From: Fidelibacterota bacterium
GTDB taxonomy: Bacteria; Pseudomonadota; Alphaproteobacteria; Rhodospirillales; Rhodospirillaceae
Assembly (NCBI GenBank): GCA_947475295.1
Contig: CANJLF010000001.1
Location: 143,623 to 207,622, forward strand
DNA length: 64,000 nucleotides
Reading direction: 5' to 3'
Shown piece after piece: positions 25,121-34,514 of this stretch (positions within the stretch are counted from its first letter, which is position 1; the number at the start of each line of letters is the position of its first letter). The translations under genes and the position numbers were made by a program. The notes under the pieces were generated by a model. The model worked only from the letters and a program-made list of their open reading frames with translations, ran no database searches and had not been told where the DNA came from.

Positions 25121-27114
25121 TTCGCCCCGAGCGCTACGACAGGATCGAGATTGGCGGCTTTGCGCGCCGGCAGATATCCAAACAGGATTCCGGTGACGAA
25201 GGCGCAGGAGAACGCCAGCAGAATCGGCCCCGGAGAGAACAGGATCGGTTTTCCAAAATAGGAGAAGATGAGCGCCGTGCCCATGCCCACCGCGATGCCG
25301 ATCAGTCCTCCGATGGCGCAAACCACCAAGGCTTCGGTGTTGAACTGTAGCAGGATATTGAGTTTGCGCGCGCCGGTGGCCATGCGGATGCCGATCTCAC
25401 GGGTGCGCTCGGTGACGCTGACTAGCATGATATTCATCACCCCGATGCCGCCGACCAAGAGCGAGATCGCCGCCACGGCGCCGAGCAGGATGGTCAGCGT
25501 GTTTTGGGTTTCGGTCGCGGTCTCGAGCACCGAGACCATGTTGCGAATTTGGAAGTCTTCCTGTTTGTGGCGCGCGATCAGGAGTTGGCGCACGGCCTCT
25601 TGCGTCGCATCGATCCGGCTGACGTCCCTTACCGCCACGGTGATAGTGCGGGCATAGCGCTGACCGTAGATTCGCTGCGCGCCGGTAGTGATGGGCACGA
25701 AGATCTGGTCATCAAGGTCGTTGCCGTTGTTGTTCGCGCCCTTGGCGGCCATAACGCCGATAACCTGGAACGGGTTGTTGTTGACCAGAACATATTTACC
25801 GAGCGGGTCTTCGCCTTCGGTGAATAAGGCCTTGACCACGGTCTGGCCGAGCACGACGACCGGCGCGTAGTCAGCCACGTCGGCCTGGTTGAAGAAAACA
25901 CCCTGCGTCGTGCTCCAGTCGCGCGCGGCTGGGTAGTCGGCGGTGGTCCCGTCGACGCTGGTCTGGGCATCGTTCTTGCCGAAGCGCACGGTCACCCCAT
26001 TGGGGAACTCGGGCACCGCTTGGTCGACGTTGGGCAGGGTGGCGATGGCCTCGGCGTCGACCGGCACTAAAGACGCACGGAACCCGCCGTTAAAACGCTG
26101 GTTGGGCGCGCCGGGACGAATCAGTAAGAGGTCGGTTCCCATGGCCGAAATGCTGTCGAGTACTTTTTGCTTGGCGCCATTGCCGATGGCCAGCATGGCG
26201 ACCACCGAGGCCACACCAATGATGATGCCGAGCAGGGTCAGCAACGTGCGCATCCAATTATTGCGCAGCGCGCGCACCGCCATCTTGCCGGCTTCGGTCA
26301 CATCCGGAACGCTGGCGAAGGAGGGTGCGGGGCCGAGGCCTTCCGGCGCGATCGCTTTCTCCAGGCGCGCGGCGTCGGGGGCCTGCGCACCGGTGTCGGC
26401 GGTGATGACGCCGTCCTTAATCTCGATCACGCGTTTGGCGCGCTTGGCCACGTTGGCATCGTGCGTGATGATCAAAATCGTGTGGCCGGCGGCATTGAGG
26501 TCGGCCAAAAGCTTCATCACCTCTTCGCCGCTTTTGCTGTCTAGCGCCCCCGTCGGCTCGTCGGCGAGGATCACCGCGGCGCCGTTCATCAGCGCGCGGG
26601 CGATGGAGACACGCTGCTGCTGGCCTCCGGAAAGCTGGTTGGGACGATGGTGTAGGCGGTCACCGAGGCCGAGCTGTGTCAACAAGTGCTCGGCGCGGGC
26701 GATACGCTCGGAATGGGAGTGACCGGCGTAAACCGCGGGCACCTCAACGTTCTCCGCGGCCGAGGCCGTGGCCAGCAGGTTGTACTGTTGAAAGATGAAC
26801 CCGAAGGCGCCGCGCCGGAGCAGCGCGCGCTGGTCGGCGTCGAGACCAGAGACTTCTTGGCCGGCGAACAGGTAACTGCCCGAGGTGGGCCTGTCGAGGC
26901 AGCCCAGGAGGTTCATCAGTGTGGTCTTGCCCGAGCCCGAGGCCCCCATGATGGCGACGAATTCGCCGGGATAAATGTCGAGCGTCACACCGTTCAGCAC
27001 CCGCACCGCGACCTCGCCGTTCTCATAGGACTTGTTGATATCGCTGAGGGCGATGATTGGCATGACCGACGAACGCGCCTCAACCGCGTGTTTGGTCTGG
27101 CGCAGCTCGTTCAT
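25117..27114 (-). CDS. macB: MacB-type ABC transporter, ATPase fused to permease
   Basis: 665 residues. The N-terminal ATPase has Walker [10 protein letters not shown], signature [12 protein letters not shown], Walker [13 protein letters not shown] and the switch His in IITHD. It is followed by one membrane helix, a large periplasmic domain and three C-terminal helices (MacB_PCD plus FtsX domains; [20 protein letters not shown] is typical). MacB uses ATP to drive export of macrolides, peptides or siderophores through an outer-membrane partner. ATG overlaps the macA stop (ATGA). The substrate in this organism is unknown. Confidence 0.94.
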   Translation of the reverse strand: MNELRQTKHAVEARSSVMPIIALSDINKSYENGEVAVRVLNGVTLDIYPGEFVAIMGASGSGKTTLMNLLGCLDRPTSGSYLFAGQEVSGLDADQRALLRRGAFGFIFQQYNLLATASAAENVEVPAVYAGHSHSERIARAEHLLTQLGLGDRLHHRPNQLSGGQQQRVSIARALMNGAAVILADEPTGALDSKSGEEVMKLLADLNAAGHTILIITHDANVAKRAKRVIEIKDGVITADTGAQAPDAARLEKAIAPEGLGPAPSFASVPDVTEAGKMAVRALRNNWMRTLLTLLGIIIGVASVVAMLAIGNGAKQKVLDSISAMGTDLLLIRPGAPNQRFNGGFRASLVPVDAEAIATLPNVDQAVPEFPNGVTVRFGKNDAQTSVDGTTADYPAARDWSTTQGVFFNQADVADYAPVVVLGQTVVKALFTEGEDPLGKYVLVNNNPFQVIGVMAAKGANNNGNDLDDQIFVPITTGAQRIYGQRYARTITVAVRDVSRIDATQEAVRQLLIARHKQEDFQIRNMVSVLETATETQNTLTILLGAVAAISLLVGGIGVMNIMLVSVTERTREIGIRMATGARKLNILLQFNTEALVVCAIGGLIGIAVGMGTALIFSYFGKPILFSPGPILLAFSCAFVTGILFGYLPARKAANLDPVVALGAK

Positions 27115-28532
27115 ATGCGCGGGCCTCCGCCGCCCGGTCCGCCGAACCGACCGCCGGGGCCGCGCTGGTTGTCCTGTTGACCCTGGCGTTGACGACCCTG
27201 CACGCCGCCATCGAGGACGACTTCGTCGCCGGGCTGCAGGCCGGATTTCACTTCCGCCAGCATGCGGTTCATCACGCCGATTTCGACGTCGCGCGTGACC
27301 ATCTCGCCGTCCTGCATCACATGCACCTGGTAGCGCACGGGTGCCGTACCTGAAGCCACGCGTTCACGCAGGCGCATGCCGCGCCCGCCTGCGGGCGGCG
27401 CGCCGGCCGCGCCCGGATCAGCGTTAGTGCCATTTCCGCCTTGCACGCGCGGGCGCTGTTGGCCGGGAGCCGCCGCGCCTTGCGCGTCTGCCGTTGTTTG
27501 TTCCGGCGCCGCACGCGGCCCGAGCGCCGGATGCAGCGCGGTTACCGGCACCAGCGGCACATTGCGTGCCCCGGCGATGACGAAAAACACCTGCGCGCTC
27601 ATCTGGGTGAGCAGGTCGCCGTCGGGGTTCTCAACGTCGAACAACGAATTGTAGAGCACGACGTTGTTGACCACGTCGGGCGTGGGAATGATTTTGCGCA
27701 GCTTGCCGTAGCGGCGCCGCTCGGATGTGCCCAAGGTCGTGAAATAGGCGTCCATGCCGACCTTGAGCTTCGGCACGTCGGCTTCCGAAACCTGCGACCA
27801 CACCGTCATGGTGGAAAGATCGGCGACACGCAGGACGATCGGCGCGGTTTGATTGGCGTTCAAGGTCTGGCCCTGTTTGGCGATCAGGTTGACCACCGTG
27901 CCGTCCATCGGCGAGTAGATTTTCGTATAGCCCAGGTTGGCCGTATCACCCGCGAGGGTGGACTCGGTCTGCTGGATCTGTGCTTCCAATTGCGCGACCG
28001 TCGCCACGGCAACTTTCAAACTGGCGTTGGCGCTGTCGAAGGCGTCCTGGCTGGTGGCGTTTTCCTTGAGCAGTTCCTGCTGGCGCTTGAACTGCAGATC
28101 GGCGAGCGTGCGCTGGGCCTGGCGCTGGGCCAGCTGCGCGCGCAAGTTCAGTAACTGGGCCTGATCGGCGTTGACGCGGCTCTGATAGATCGTCGGATCG
28201 ATCTCGGCCAAGAGGTCGCCCTTCTTAACGGTCGCGCCGTAGTCGACGTACAGGACCTTCAATTGTCCGGAAACCTGGGTGCCGACATCGACGAATTGCA
28301 GCGGCTGAAGGGTGCCCAGCGCGGTGACGGCGTCTTCCACGTCGCCAACGATGACAGGCTGGGTCAGCGCTGTGGTGGTCTGGTCGCCACGTCCCCAAAG
28401 CGCCCAGGCGCCGACGGCGACAACGACAACCGCCGCAGCGGCCAGGGCGACCCCCAGCCAGCGGGGCCTGCGCGCGCCTACAATTGTCGAGAAGGCGGAC
28501 TTGTGGAGCGAGATATTGGTGGGTTCATACAT
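27111..28532 (-). CDS. macA: MacA-type periplasmic adaptor (membrane fusion protein)
   Basis: 473 residues. One N-terminal membrane anchor ([18 protein letters not shown]), lipoyl halves ([20 protein letters not shown] and [17 protein letters not shown]) flanking a coiled coil (about 130-215), then a beta-barrel and membrane-proximal domain. A Pro/Gly/Gln-rich insert (about 340-400) and a Gly/Arg-rich C-terminal tail are unusual and probably disordered. First gene of the macA-macB-outer-membrane-factor operon; its upstream region carries two inverted repeats that may be an operator. Confidence 0.92.
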   Translation of the reverse strand: MYEPTNISLHKSAFSTIVGARRPRWLGVALAAAAVVVVAVGAWALWGRGDQTTTALTQPVIVGDVEDAVTALGTLQPLQFVDVGTQVSGQLKVLYVDYGATVKKGDLLAEIDPTIYQSRVNADQAQLLNLRAQLAQRQAQRTLADLQFKRQQELLKENATSQDAFDSANASLKVAVATVAQLEAQIQQTESTLAGDTANLGYTKIYSPMDGTVVNLIAKQGQTLNANQTAPIVLRVADLSTMTVWSQVSEADVPKLKVGMDAYFTTLGTSERRRYGKLRKIIPTPDVVNNVVLYNSLFDVENPDGDLLTQMSAQVFFVIAGARNVPLVPVTALHPALGPRAAPEQTTADAQGAAAPGQQRPRVQGGNGTNADPGAAGAPPAGGRGMRLRERVASGTAPVRYQVHVMQDGEMVTRDVEIGVMNRMLAEVKSGLQPGDEVVLDGGVQGRQRQGQQDNQRGPGGRFGGPGGGGPRI

Positions 28533-28612
28533 CGCTGGGGTTCTTTGAAAGAGAGTGTTCAGGCAAACGCACCTGGCCCGCGACTGAGCTTCCGCCGACC
28601 TTAACCGTTCCT

Positions 28613-28634
28613 ATAACGCTCGCTCCAGCGTTAT
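28613..28634. repeat. inverted repeat upstream of macA (possible operator)
   Basis: ATAACGCT (28613-28620), six bases, AGCGTTAT (28627-28634): perfect 8-base arms. It lies about 80 bases upstream of the macA start, in the leader if transcription starts near 28675. The symmetry fits a dimeric repressor such as a TetR- or MarR-type protein, which often controls drug pumps. No regulator gene is adjacent. Confidence 0.5.
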
Positions 28635-28641
28635 TGATCGC

Positions 28642-28671
28642 AATAAGGGTAAAATAGGGTAAGTCCTTATT
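28642..28671. repeat. second inverted repeat upstream of macA
   Basis: AATAAGG (28642-28648) and CCTTATT (28665-28671), perfect 7-base arms 16 bases apart, directly next to a TATAAT on the minus strand. It could be an operator at the macA transcription start. Confidence 0.4.
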
Positions 28672-28681
28672 CACTCGGCGA

Positions 28682-28687
28682 ATTATA
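28682..28687 (-). promoter_or_regulatory. TATAAT -10 element, probably for macAB
   Basis: A perfect TATAAT on the minus strand. The -35 region at 16 bases spacing is only TTCGAA, a poor match, which suggests an activator or weak basal use. Transcription would start near 28675 and give a leader of about 140 bases holding both inverted repeats. Confidence 0.4.
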
Positions 28688-28762
28688 TCTTTATTGTAAT
28701 GCCTTCGAACGCCGACTCGGCAGAATTCTCTCCGGTATTCCTGGCGGTTTTGAGGTGCGGAT

Positions 28763-29530
28763 ATGACGGCGGTTTCCCCCGGCGCAGTGGACAAGCTGAC
28801 ACCCGTTACAATCGCGGCTGTGGTTGGGGGCGCAGGCGTGTTGGCCATATCTATTTGGACGCTGACGGCGTCCCAATCCTTCGGTGGCTGGTTCGCGACC
28901 GGCGCGCTGGCGACCTACGCCGTGGCCGGGGTGATTGTCGTCGCCCGCATCGGGGCCTATCACCCATACCCGCGTTTCGGCGCGGCCAACGCGGTGACCT
29001 TGAGCCGTTTGATCCTCACCAGCCTGTTCGCGGGTCTTGCCGCCGAGACCGCCGTCCTAGACACAGCGGTCGCCGCCGACACCGCGTGGCTTTTTACCGG
29101 GCTGGCCGTATTTACGCTGATCCTGGACGGACTCGACGGATGGCTCGCGCGGCGCTCCGGCTTGGCGTCGCCCTTCGGCGCCCGCTTCGATATGGAAACT
29201 GACGCGCTGCTAATTCTGCTGCTGTCGGTTCTTGCACTGAACTTAGACAAGGCCGGGCCCTGGGTGCTGCTCGGCGGCCTGCTGCGATATATCTTTGTTG
29301 CGGCCGGTTGGATATGGCCGGCCTTGGCGCAGCCGCTGCTGCCGTCGCGTCGCCGCCAAGCCATTTGCGGGCTACAGTGCGGTGCGCTCACAGCGCTGCT
29401 GTCGCCAATGGTGATGCCGCCCTTGAGCGCCTTCTTCGCGTCTACGGCTCTCGGCCTTCTTATCTTGTCCTTCGGTCAGGATGCGTACTGGGCCTTGGGC
29501 AATCCGGTCCTACGCTCTTCTCAAAGGTAG
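28763..29530 (+). CDS. CDP-alcohol phosphatidyltransferase family protein
   Basis: 255 residues with about six membrane helices. The family motif DGxxARxxxxxxxxGxxxDxxxD is complete: DGLDGWLARR, then GARFDMETD. The enzyme joins a CDP-linked group to an alcohol with release of CMP, making a phosphodiester in the inner membrane. It is not clearly PgsA, Pss or CLS by sight. It starts a rightward run with the LtaS-like sulfatase (11 bases on) and the creatininase gene, and probably belongs to the flavin/pterin-like cluster. Start ATG at 28763; no strong ribosome site. Confidence 0.85.
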   Translation: MTAVSPGAVDKLTPVTIAAVVGGAGVLAISIWTLTASQSFGGWFATGALATYAVAGVIVVARIGAYHPYPRFGAANAVTLSRLILTSLFAGLAAETAVLDTAVAADTAWLFTGLAVFTLILDGLDGWLARRSGLASPFGARFDMETDALLILLLSVLALNLDKAGPWVLLGGLLRYIFVAAGWIWPALAQPLLPSRRRQAICGLQCGALTALLSPMVMPPLSAFFASTALGLLILSFGQDAYWALGNPVLRSSQR

Positions 29531-29541
29531 TTACCTCTCAC

Positions 29542-31215
29542 ATGAAGAGCAGAAAATTCGCCCGCCGCCAGGATCGCACTGTCCTCAATCACGGTTTGCG
29601 GTGGCTTGCGGCGTTAGCGGCGATGTACCTGATTCTGGTTTTGCCGGACCGTGTGAACGGTCTCGGCTCGCTCCTCAGTCCGCGGCTGCCACTGGAATTG
29701 CCGCTGATCGTACTGGGATTGGTCGCCGTGTCGGGCTGGGCCGGGGCGCTGCTGCGCGGCCTGATCGTTCTGGCGCTGACGGTGACGCTGCTATTCAAGC
29801 TGGCCAACATGGCGGCCTTCTTCGGTTTCGACCGCCCCTTCAACCCGCTCGTGGACGCGCTGATGGTGCCGACCGCTCTCGATACTCTTGGCAAAGCCGC
29901 CGGCCCCGCCGCCGCCTTCGCGGCTGTTGCCGGCGCGGTGCTGGTGTTGGCCTTGATTGTCGGTGTGCTGGTGTGGGTGGCGGGCGTGGTGGCTCATGGT
30001 CTTTCCGAGAATGCCCGGCTGCTGGTGGCTGCCGCAGCACTTGGTTCCGTGGCCCTTGCTTTCACACCTTATGCAACCTGGAGCGCCAGCCTGTTTGCCC
30101 GCAATCAGGCGGTGGCGGTGTCGCAAGGGGTGCGCGATGCCGCTCAGTTCCGCGCGCAGCTGCTGCAAGATCCCTTCAGCGACCTTCCGTCCGAAAGCCG
30201 CTTGGCCGGACTCAAAGGTACCGACGTTCTGCTGATCTTTATTGAATCCTACGGTCGTGCGTCGTTGGACAATCCGGCCTATGCGCCGCTTCTCCGCGGC
30301 ACGCTGAAGAAATTCAACGGTGCGCTCGCAGACAAAGGCTTCAGCGCCCGCAGCGCCTGGCTGACGTCGCCGACTTTCGGCGGTGAGAGCTATCTCGCCC
30401 ACAGCACGACGGTATCTGGGCTATGGGTCGATAACCAGCAGCGTTATGTCCAGCTCCTGCGCAGCCGTCACGACACCCTGATCAGCGATTTTAACGGCGC
30501 GGGCTGGCACACGGTCGTGGTGATGCCCGAGATCACCATGCCCTGGCCGGAAGCGTCCTATTTCAAGTACGGCAAGATCTACGCCGCGCCCGACCTTAAT
30601 TATAAGGGCGAACCCTTCGACTACATGACCATGCCCGATCAATACGTCCTGTCGGCTTTCCATGGGCGGGAGATAGCACCGGTGGACCGTAAACCGGTCA
30701 TGGCCGAGATCGCGCTTATATCAAGCCACATTCCCTGGACGCCGGTGCCGAAGCTGGTGCCGTGGGAGGATGTCGGCGACGGACAGATTTTCAACACCGC
30801 ACGCACGACCGAAGACAGCGATGAAATCTGGCGCGATCCCAAGCGCATCGCTGAATACTATGCCATGTCGGTGGACTACACCCTGCAAACCCTGATGTCC
30901 TATGTCACCACTCAGGTTGGCGACCGCACGCTGCTGATCATCATGGGCGACCACGAACCCATGAGCTTTATCGCCGGCGAGGGCGCCAGCCATGAGGTGC
31001 CGGCCCATATTATCGCCCGCGACCCCGCGCTGCTGGATGCGCTGGGCGAGGGGAAGTGGACGCTGGGGATGGAACCCGATGCCACCAGCCCGTCTTGGCC
31101 CATGAATACGGTGCGGGAACGTCTCCTTACGGCTTTCGCCAAGGCTCCGGATGCTGCAGTGTCACCGCTTGAGTCAGTGCCGGAAGCTGCGCCCGTTCAA
31201 CCCGCAAAACCCTAA
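29542..31215 (+). CDS. LtaS-like membrane sulfatase/phosphotransferase
   Basis: 557 residues. Four or five N-terminal helices (to about 190) anchor a large periplasmic alkaline-phosphatase-fold domain. The metal and nucleophile residues typical of the lipoteichoic acid synthase/OpgB group can be picked out: Glu in LLIFIESYGR, Thr in the LTSPTFGGESYLAHST region, and DH in LLIIMGDHEPM. Such enzymes move phospho-groups such as phosphoglycerol or phosphoethanolamine to glycans or lipids, or hydrolyse sulfate esters. It follows the CDP-alcohol phosphatidyltransferase by 11 bases, suggesting a lipid-headgroup pathway. Confidence 0.82.
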   Translation: MKSRKFARRQDRTVLNHGLRWLAALAAMYLILVLPDRVNGLGSLLSPRLPLELPLIVLGLVAVSGWAGALLRGLIVLALTVTLLFKLANMAAFFGFDRPFNPLVDALMVPTALDTLGKAAGPAAAFAAVAGAVLVLALIVGVLVWVAGVVAHGLSENARLLVAAAALGSVALAFTPYATWSASLFARNQAVAVSQGVRDAAQFRAQLLQDPFSDLPSESRLAGLKGTDVLLIFIESYGRASLDNPAYAPLLRGTLKKFNGALADKGFSARSAWLTSPTFGGESYLAHSTTVSGLWVDNQQRYVQLLRSRHDTLISDFNGAGWHTVVVMPEITMPWPEASYFKYGKIYAAPDLNYKGEPFDYMTMPDQYVLSAFHGREIAPVDRKPVMAEIALISSHIPWTPVPKLVPWEDVGDGQIFNTARTTEDSDEIWRDPKRIAEYYAMSVDYTLQTLMSYVTTQVGDRTLLIIMGDHEPMSFIAGEGASHEVPAHIIARDPALLDALGEGKWTLGMEPDATSPSWPMNTVRERLLTAFAKAPDAAVSPLESVPEAAPVQPAKP

Positions 31216-31228
31216 GGGAATCTCGCTG

Positions 31229-32008
31229 GTGTTTTCGACCTTCGTTCATCAGACGCAAAGTCAGGTTTACGGCAAGGATGCCGTGGCGATCATTCCGCTG
31301 GCGGCGGTGGAAACCCACGGCCCGCATCTGCCGCTGGGCACCGATGGACTCATCGCCGAAGGCCTGCTTGATCGCGCCGAAAAAATCGACACCAGCGCCG
31401 CGACATTTGTGCGCTTGCCGCTGCTGTGGCTCGGCGCTTCGGCGGAGCACGCCGACCGTCCGGGCACGTTGAGCGTAGAGCCGGAACAGCTGATTGAGCA
31501 AATCGTTGCCATCGGCGATGGTCTCGCGCGCGCGGGTATCCGGCGCGTGATGCTATTCAACGGCCACGGCGGCAATGTCGCGGCCGCGTCCATCGCCGCC
31601 CTTAAACTCAGAACGCGTTTAAACATGCTCGCGGCCAGCGCCCATTGGCTCGACTTCGGGCTGCCGCCTGATCTTGTGCCACCGGCGCCGGTGGCGGGCG
31701 ACGTTCATGGTGGATGGGTCGAGACGTCGGTGTTGCTGCATCTCGCACCGCAGCTGGTGGTGAAGGCGGCGGCTACACCACGCGCTGCTTCGGCGCCGGC
31801 CCCCGGCCTGTTTCCCGAAGGTCCCATCGCTTGGGGCTGGAAACTCGATGATCTGGCGCCGCGCGGCGCGTCGGGCGAGGGTGGATGGATCGGGCGTCCC
31901 GATCTGGCGACGCCGGAGTTAGGGCGGATGCTGGTGGATCACACCGCGCAGGAAGTGCTGCGCGTTTTGCAGGGCCTCGCCGCCGCAGCCTGGTCGGCGC
32001 AAAAATAG
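31229..32008 (+). CDS. creatininase-family amidohydrolase
   Basis: 259 residues. The metal-binding pattern is clear: PLAAVETHGPHLPLGTD, FNGHGGN and GDVHGGWVETS. The family includes creatininase, mycofactocin protein MftE and the archaeal FAPy deformylase ArfB, which removes a formyl group from a GTP-derived pyrimidine in riboflavin and F420 synthesis. The last is suggestive because GTP cyclohydrolase II and a RibD-type reductase lie next to it. GTG at 31229 was chosen (AAGGGA upstream); an ATG at 31151 would overlap the sulfatase gene by 65 bases. Confidence 0.85.
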   Translation: MFSTFVHQTQSQVYGKDAVAIIPLAAVETHGPHLPLGTDGLIAEGLLDRAEKIDTSAATFVRLPLLWLGASAEHADRPGTLSVEPEQLIEQIVAIGDGLARAGIRRVMLFNGHGGNVAAASIAALKLRTRLNMLAASAHWLDFGLPPDLVPPAPVAGDVHGGWVETSVLLHLAPQLVVKAAATPRAASAPAPGLFPEGPIAWGWKLDDLAPRGASGEGGWIGRPDLATPELGRMLVDHTAQEVLRVLQGLAAAAWSAQK

Positions 32009-32013
32009 TTCAG

Positions 32014-33153
32014 CTACTTCCTGAAAGAGTGCCGGCCGATTTCGTCCAGCATATGGCCCGCGCGCCGGGCCTTGGTCTTCAGGTAATTGTGATTGTGCGG
32101 ATTGACCGCGCCGATGATGCGCTGATGCCCGACCACATCGACACCGAAATCCTCCAGCGCTGTGATCTTGCCGGGGTTGTTGGTCATTAAAGTGATGCGG
32201 CGAAACCCGAGCAGCGCCAGCATGGCGCCGGCGACGGCATAGCGCCGCTCGTCGGGCCCGTAGCCCAGCACGGCGTCGGCATCCATGGTGTCGTGGCCCA
32301 GCTCCTGCAAACCATAAGCGCGCATCTTGTTGAGCAGTCCGATGCCGCGACCTTCCTGATCGAGGTACAGCAGCACACCGCTACCGGCGGCGGCGATCTC
32401 GCCCACGGCCATGCGCAACTGATCGCCGCAATCGCATTTGAGGCTTGCGAAGAGATCACCCGTTAAACAGGCCGAGTGCAGGCGCGTGAGTACGGGGTGA
32501 TGCGGATTCGGTTCACCAATGACAATGGCGACCTGATCGTGCAGGCCGTCGCCGCCGCGAAAGATCACGAACTCGGCGTCGGTGGCTTCGGCCAACGGCA
32601 CGCGCGTGCGCGCGGCGATGGTCAGATCCCGCGCCGACTGTTCATGAAAGTCGGCAACCGCGGCGGCATCGACCTCGGCGAGCGCGGTCTGGGTTCCAGC
32701 GGCCGCCGGCACCACCACCGCCGCCGGCAAAAGATAGGCGCGTTTCACGAGTTCCAGGGCCGCGGCCTCGAGCGCATGCGCCGGTCGGTGTTCGAAGACC
32801 GGCACCGACGGCTCGACCGCCAGCAGCATGGCGTCGATCTCATCACCCGTGAGGCCGCCTAAGGAAACGTACGACGGACCTGCGGCGGTAACCCCAAGAT
32901 GGGCGAGACGCGGCGCCGGCAAAACCAGGCCCGGTGCGCCGCCGGTGGCGCGGTGCCAGGCTGCGATGCGCTCTCCCGCCAGCATTTCGGCGGCGGCGAC
33001 GGTGAGGTTCATGCCGTTGTTTCCGACGAGCTTAACCGGGCGGCCGGCGCGCAGTTCGCCAACGGCGCGCTGAACGGTCAGGCGGCCGGTATTACCGAAC
33101 CACCTTGCCAAGTCACCATCGACGGTACCAATCTTCACATCCTCGTTCGGCAC
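32014..33153 (-). CDS. GTP cyclohydrolase II with degenerate N-terminal DHBP-synthase-like domain
   Basis: 379 residues. The C-terminal half (from about 190) is RibA: zinc Cys in LHSACLTGDLF..LKCDCGDQL, the catalytic region YLDQEGRGIGLLNK and LMTNNPGK. It opens GTP to 2,5-diamino-6-ribosylamino-pyrimidinone phosphate, formate and pyrophosphate. The N-terminal half aligns by pattern with RibB (GELRAGRPVKLV...LTVAAAEML and PAHALEAAALELV..AYLLPAAVV), but the acidic DEDRENEGD-type loop is replaced by GNNGMN, so 3,4-dihydroxybutanone phosphate synthesis is unlikely. It may not be the housekeeping riboflavin enzyme. Starts 27 bases from the divergent RibD-type gene. Confidence 0.88.
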   Translation of the reverse strand: MPNEDVKIGTVDGDLARWFGNTGRLTVQRAVGELRAGRPVKLVGNNGMNLTVAAAEMLAGERIAAWHRATGGAPGLVLPAPRLAHLGVTAAGPSYVSLGGLTGDEIDAMLLAVEPSVPVFEHRPAHALEAAALELVKRAYLLPAAVVVPAAAGTQTALAEVDAAAVADFHEQSARDLTIAARTRVPLAEATDAEFVIFRGGDGLHDQVAIVIGEPNPHHPVLTRLHSACLTGDLFASLKCDCGDQLRMAVGEIAAAGSGVLLYLDQEGRGIGLLNKMRAYGLQELGHDTMDADAVLGYGPDERRYAVAGAMLALLGFRRITLMTNNPGKITALEDFGVDVVGHQRIIGAVNPHNHNYLKTKARRAGHMLDEIGRHSFRK

Positions 33154-33180
33154 GGCAAACCTTTACGTCAGAACATTGTA

Positions 33181-33978
33181 ATGAACACCATTGTGGACTG
33201 GGATCGGGACACTCCGCAATGGTCGGCGGTGCTGGCTGCGACCAAAGATTGTGGCAGAACAGGGGCTTCTTCGGCCAACACCTTGTGGCCGCTTTACGCG
33301 CCCTTAGTCGAGGTCCCAGCCGGTCAGAATGTCGTGATCGGCCAATTGGGGCAATCGCTCGACGGACGTATTGCGACGCCTACCGGCCATTCCCACTATA
33401 TCAACGGCGTGGCCGCGCTGGTGCACCTTCATCGGTTGCGGGCCTTGGTGGACGCGGTCGTGGTCGGGGTCGGCACGGTTGTAGCCGACGATCCGCAATT
33501 AACTGTGCGGCGGGCTGAGCGGCGGGAAGGGGTCGCCCAACCGGCGCGCGTGGTGATCGATCCCCGGGGCCGCATGCCGCCTGAGGCCAAATGCCTCGCG
33601 GATGACGGCGCGCGGCGAATCGTGATTCAGGCGGGCGCCAAACCTGCCGCCCGCTCGGGTGTGGAATATATAAGTGTACAGCCATTGGACGGCGCCATGG
33701 CGCCGCGCCTTATTTTAGCGGCGCTGGCCGAGCGGGGCGTGCGCCGTATTCTGGTGGAGGGCGGCGCCAATACTTTGTCGCGCTTTCTGTCGGCGGGCTG
33801 CCTTAATCGCCTGCACATTGCGGTCGCGCCCATAATCATCGGGTCCGGCCCGGTGGGCATCGACCTCGCCGCCATCGATTGCCTTGATGATGCGCTGCGC
33901 CCGCGCGTGACAAGCTTCGCCTTGCCGGACGGTGAGGTTCTGTTCGACTGTGCGTTTTCCGCAAAGGCCTCGCCATGA
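33181..33978 (+). CDS. stand-alone RibD C-terminal (DHFR-like) reductase domain protein
   Basis: 265 residues. The reductase fold of RibD/RIB7 is visible: IGQLGQSLDGRIATPTGHSHYI, VDAVVVGVGTVVADDPQLTVR, VVIDPRGRMPP, ILVEGGANTLSRFL and the end strand HIAVAPIIIGSG. The zinc deaminase domain that precedes it in normal RibD is absent; the ~60 residues in front are unrelated. Such proteins reduce the ribosyl side chain of a pyrimidine to ribityl, or an analogous substrate, with NADPH. The gene overlaps the cytochrome b561 start (ATGA). Confidence 0.85.
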   Translation: MNTIVDWDRDTPQWSAVLAATKDCGRTGASSANTLWPLYAPLVEVPAGQNVVIGQLGQSLDGRIATPTGHSHYINGVAALVHLHRLRALVDAVVVGVGTVVADDPQLTVRRAERREGVAQPARVVIDPRGRMPPEAKCLADDGARRIVIQAGAKPAARSGVEYISVQPLDGAMAPRLILAALAERGVRRILVEGGANTLSRFLSAGCLNRLHIAVAPIIIGSGPVGIDLAAIDCLDDALRPRVTSFALPDGEVLFDCAFSAKASP

Positions 33979-34514
33979 CCGATACATCTCCGCGTTACCG
34001 CGCGCCCGCGCAAGCCCTGCATTGGCTGACGGCGATTGCCGTGCTGTGCGGTGTGACCTTGGGAATCTCCATGCTCAACGTGAAGCCGGGAGATTTTCAA
34101 AACCGTCTGTTCGATTTGCATCGCTCCTTCGGCGCGCTGATCCTAGCGCTGACCGCATTGCGGCTGCTGTGGCGGCTTTATTCTCTGCCGCCGCCCATGA
34201 CCGTGGAGATGCCGGCATGGCAGGAACGCGCCGCCCGCGTTACCCATGCGGCGCTTTATATTCTGCTGTTCACGGTGCCCATCGTGGGATGGGTGGGAAC
34301 GTCAGCCTTCGGGGCGCGGATTCCGGTCTTTGGACTCTTCGAACTTCCCATGCTCGTCGAGCAGAACAAACCCTTGGCCGAGGTGCTCCTAAAACTGCAC
34401 ATGGCGCTGGCGCTCACGCTTTGCGCTCTGCTGGTTCTGCACATCGGCGCGGCCTTGCATCATCATTTCATCCGCAAGGACGATACGCTGCGGCGCATGC
34501 TGCCGAGGCTCTAA
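33975..34514 (+). CDS. cytochrome b561
   Basis: 179 residues with four membrane helices and paired His in helices (ALHWLT, DLHRSFG, THAALY, KLHMALA and LHIGAAL) that would bind two b haems. Bacterial b561 proteins move electrons between quinols and soluble partners or superoxide. Its ATG overlaps the stop of the RibD-like gene, which links it to the putative pyrimidine pathway, though it may only share the transcript. Its 3' end overlaps the convergent methyltransferase gene by four bases. Confidence 0.88.
   Translation: MTDTSPRYRAPAQALHWLTAIAVLCGVTLGISMLNVKPGDFQNRLFDLHRSFGALILALTALRLLWRLYSLPPPMTVEMPAWQERAARVTHAALYILLFTVPIVGWVGTSAFGARIPVFGLFELPMLVEQNKPLAEVLLKLHMALALTLCALLVLHIGAALHHHFIRKDDTLRRMLPRL

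Noticed and set aside
33154..33180. FMN riboswitch upstream of the ribA-like gene
   Set aside because: Only 27 bases separate the divergent start codons; an RFN element needs well over 100.
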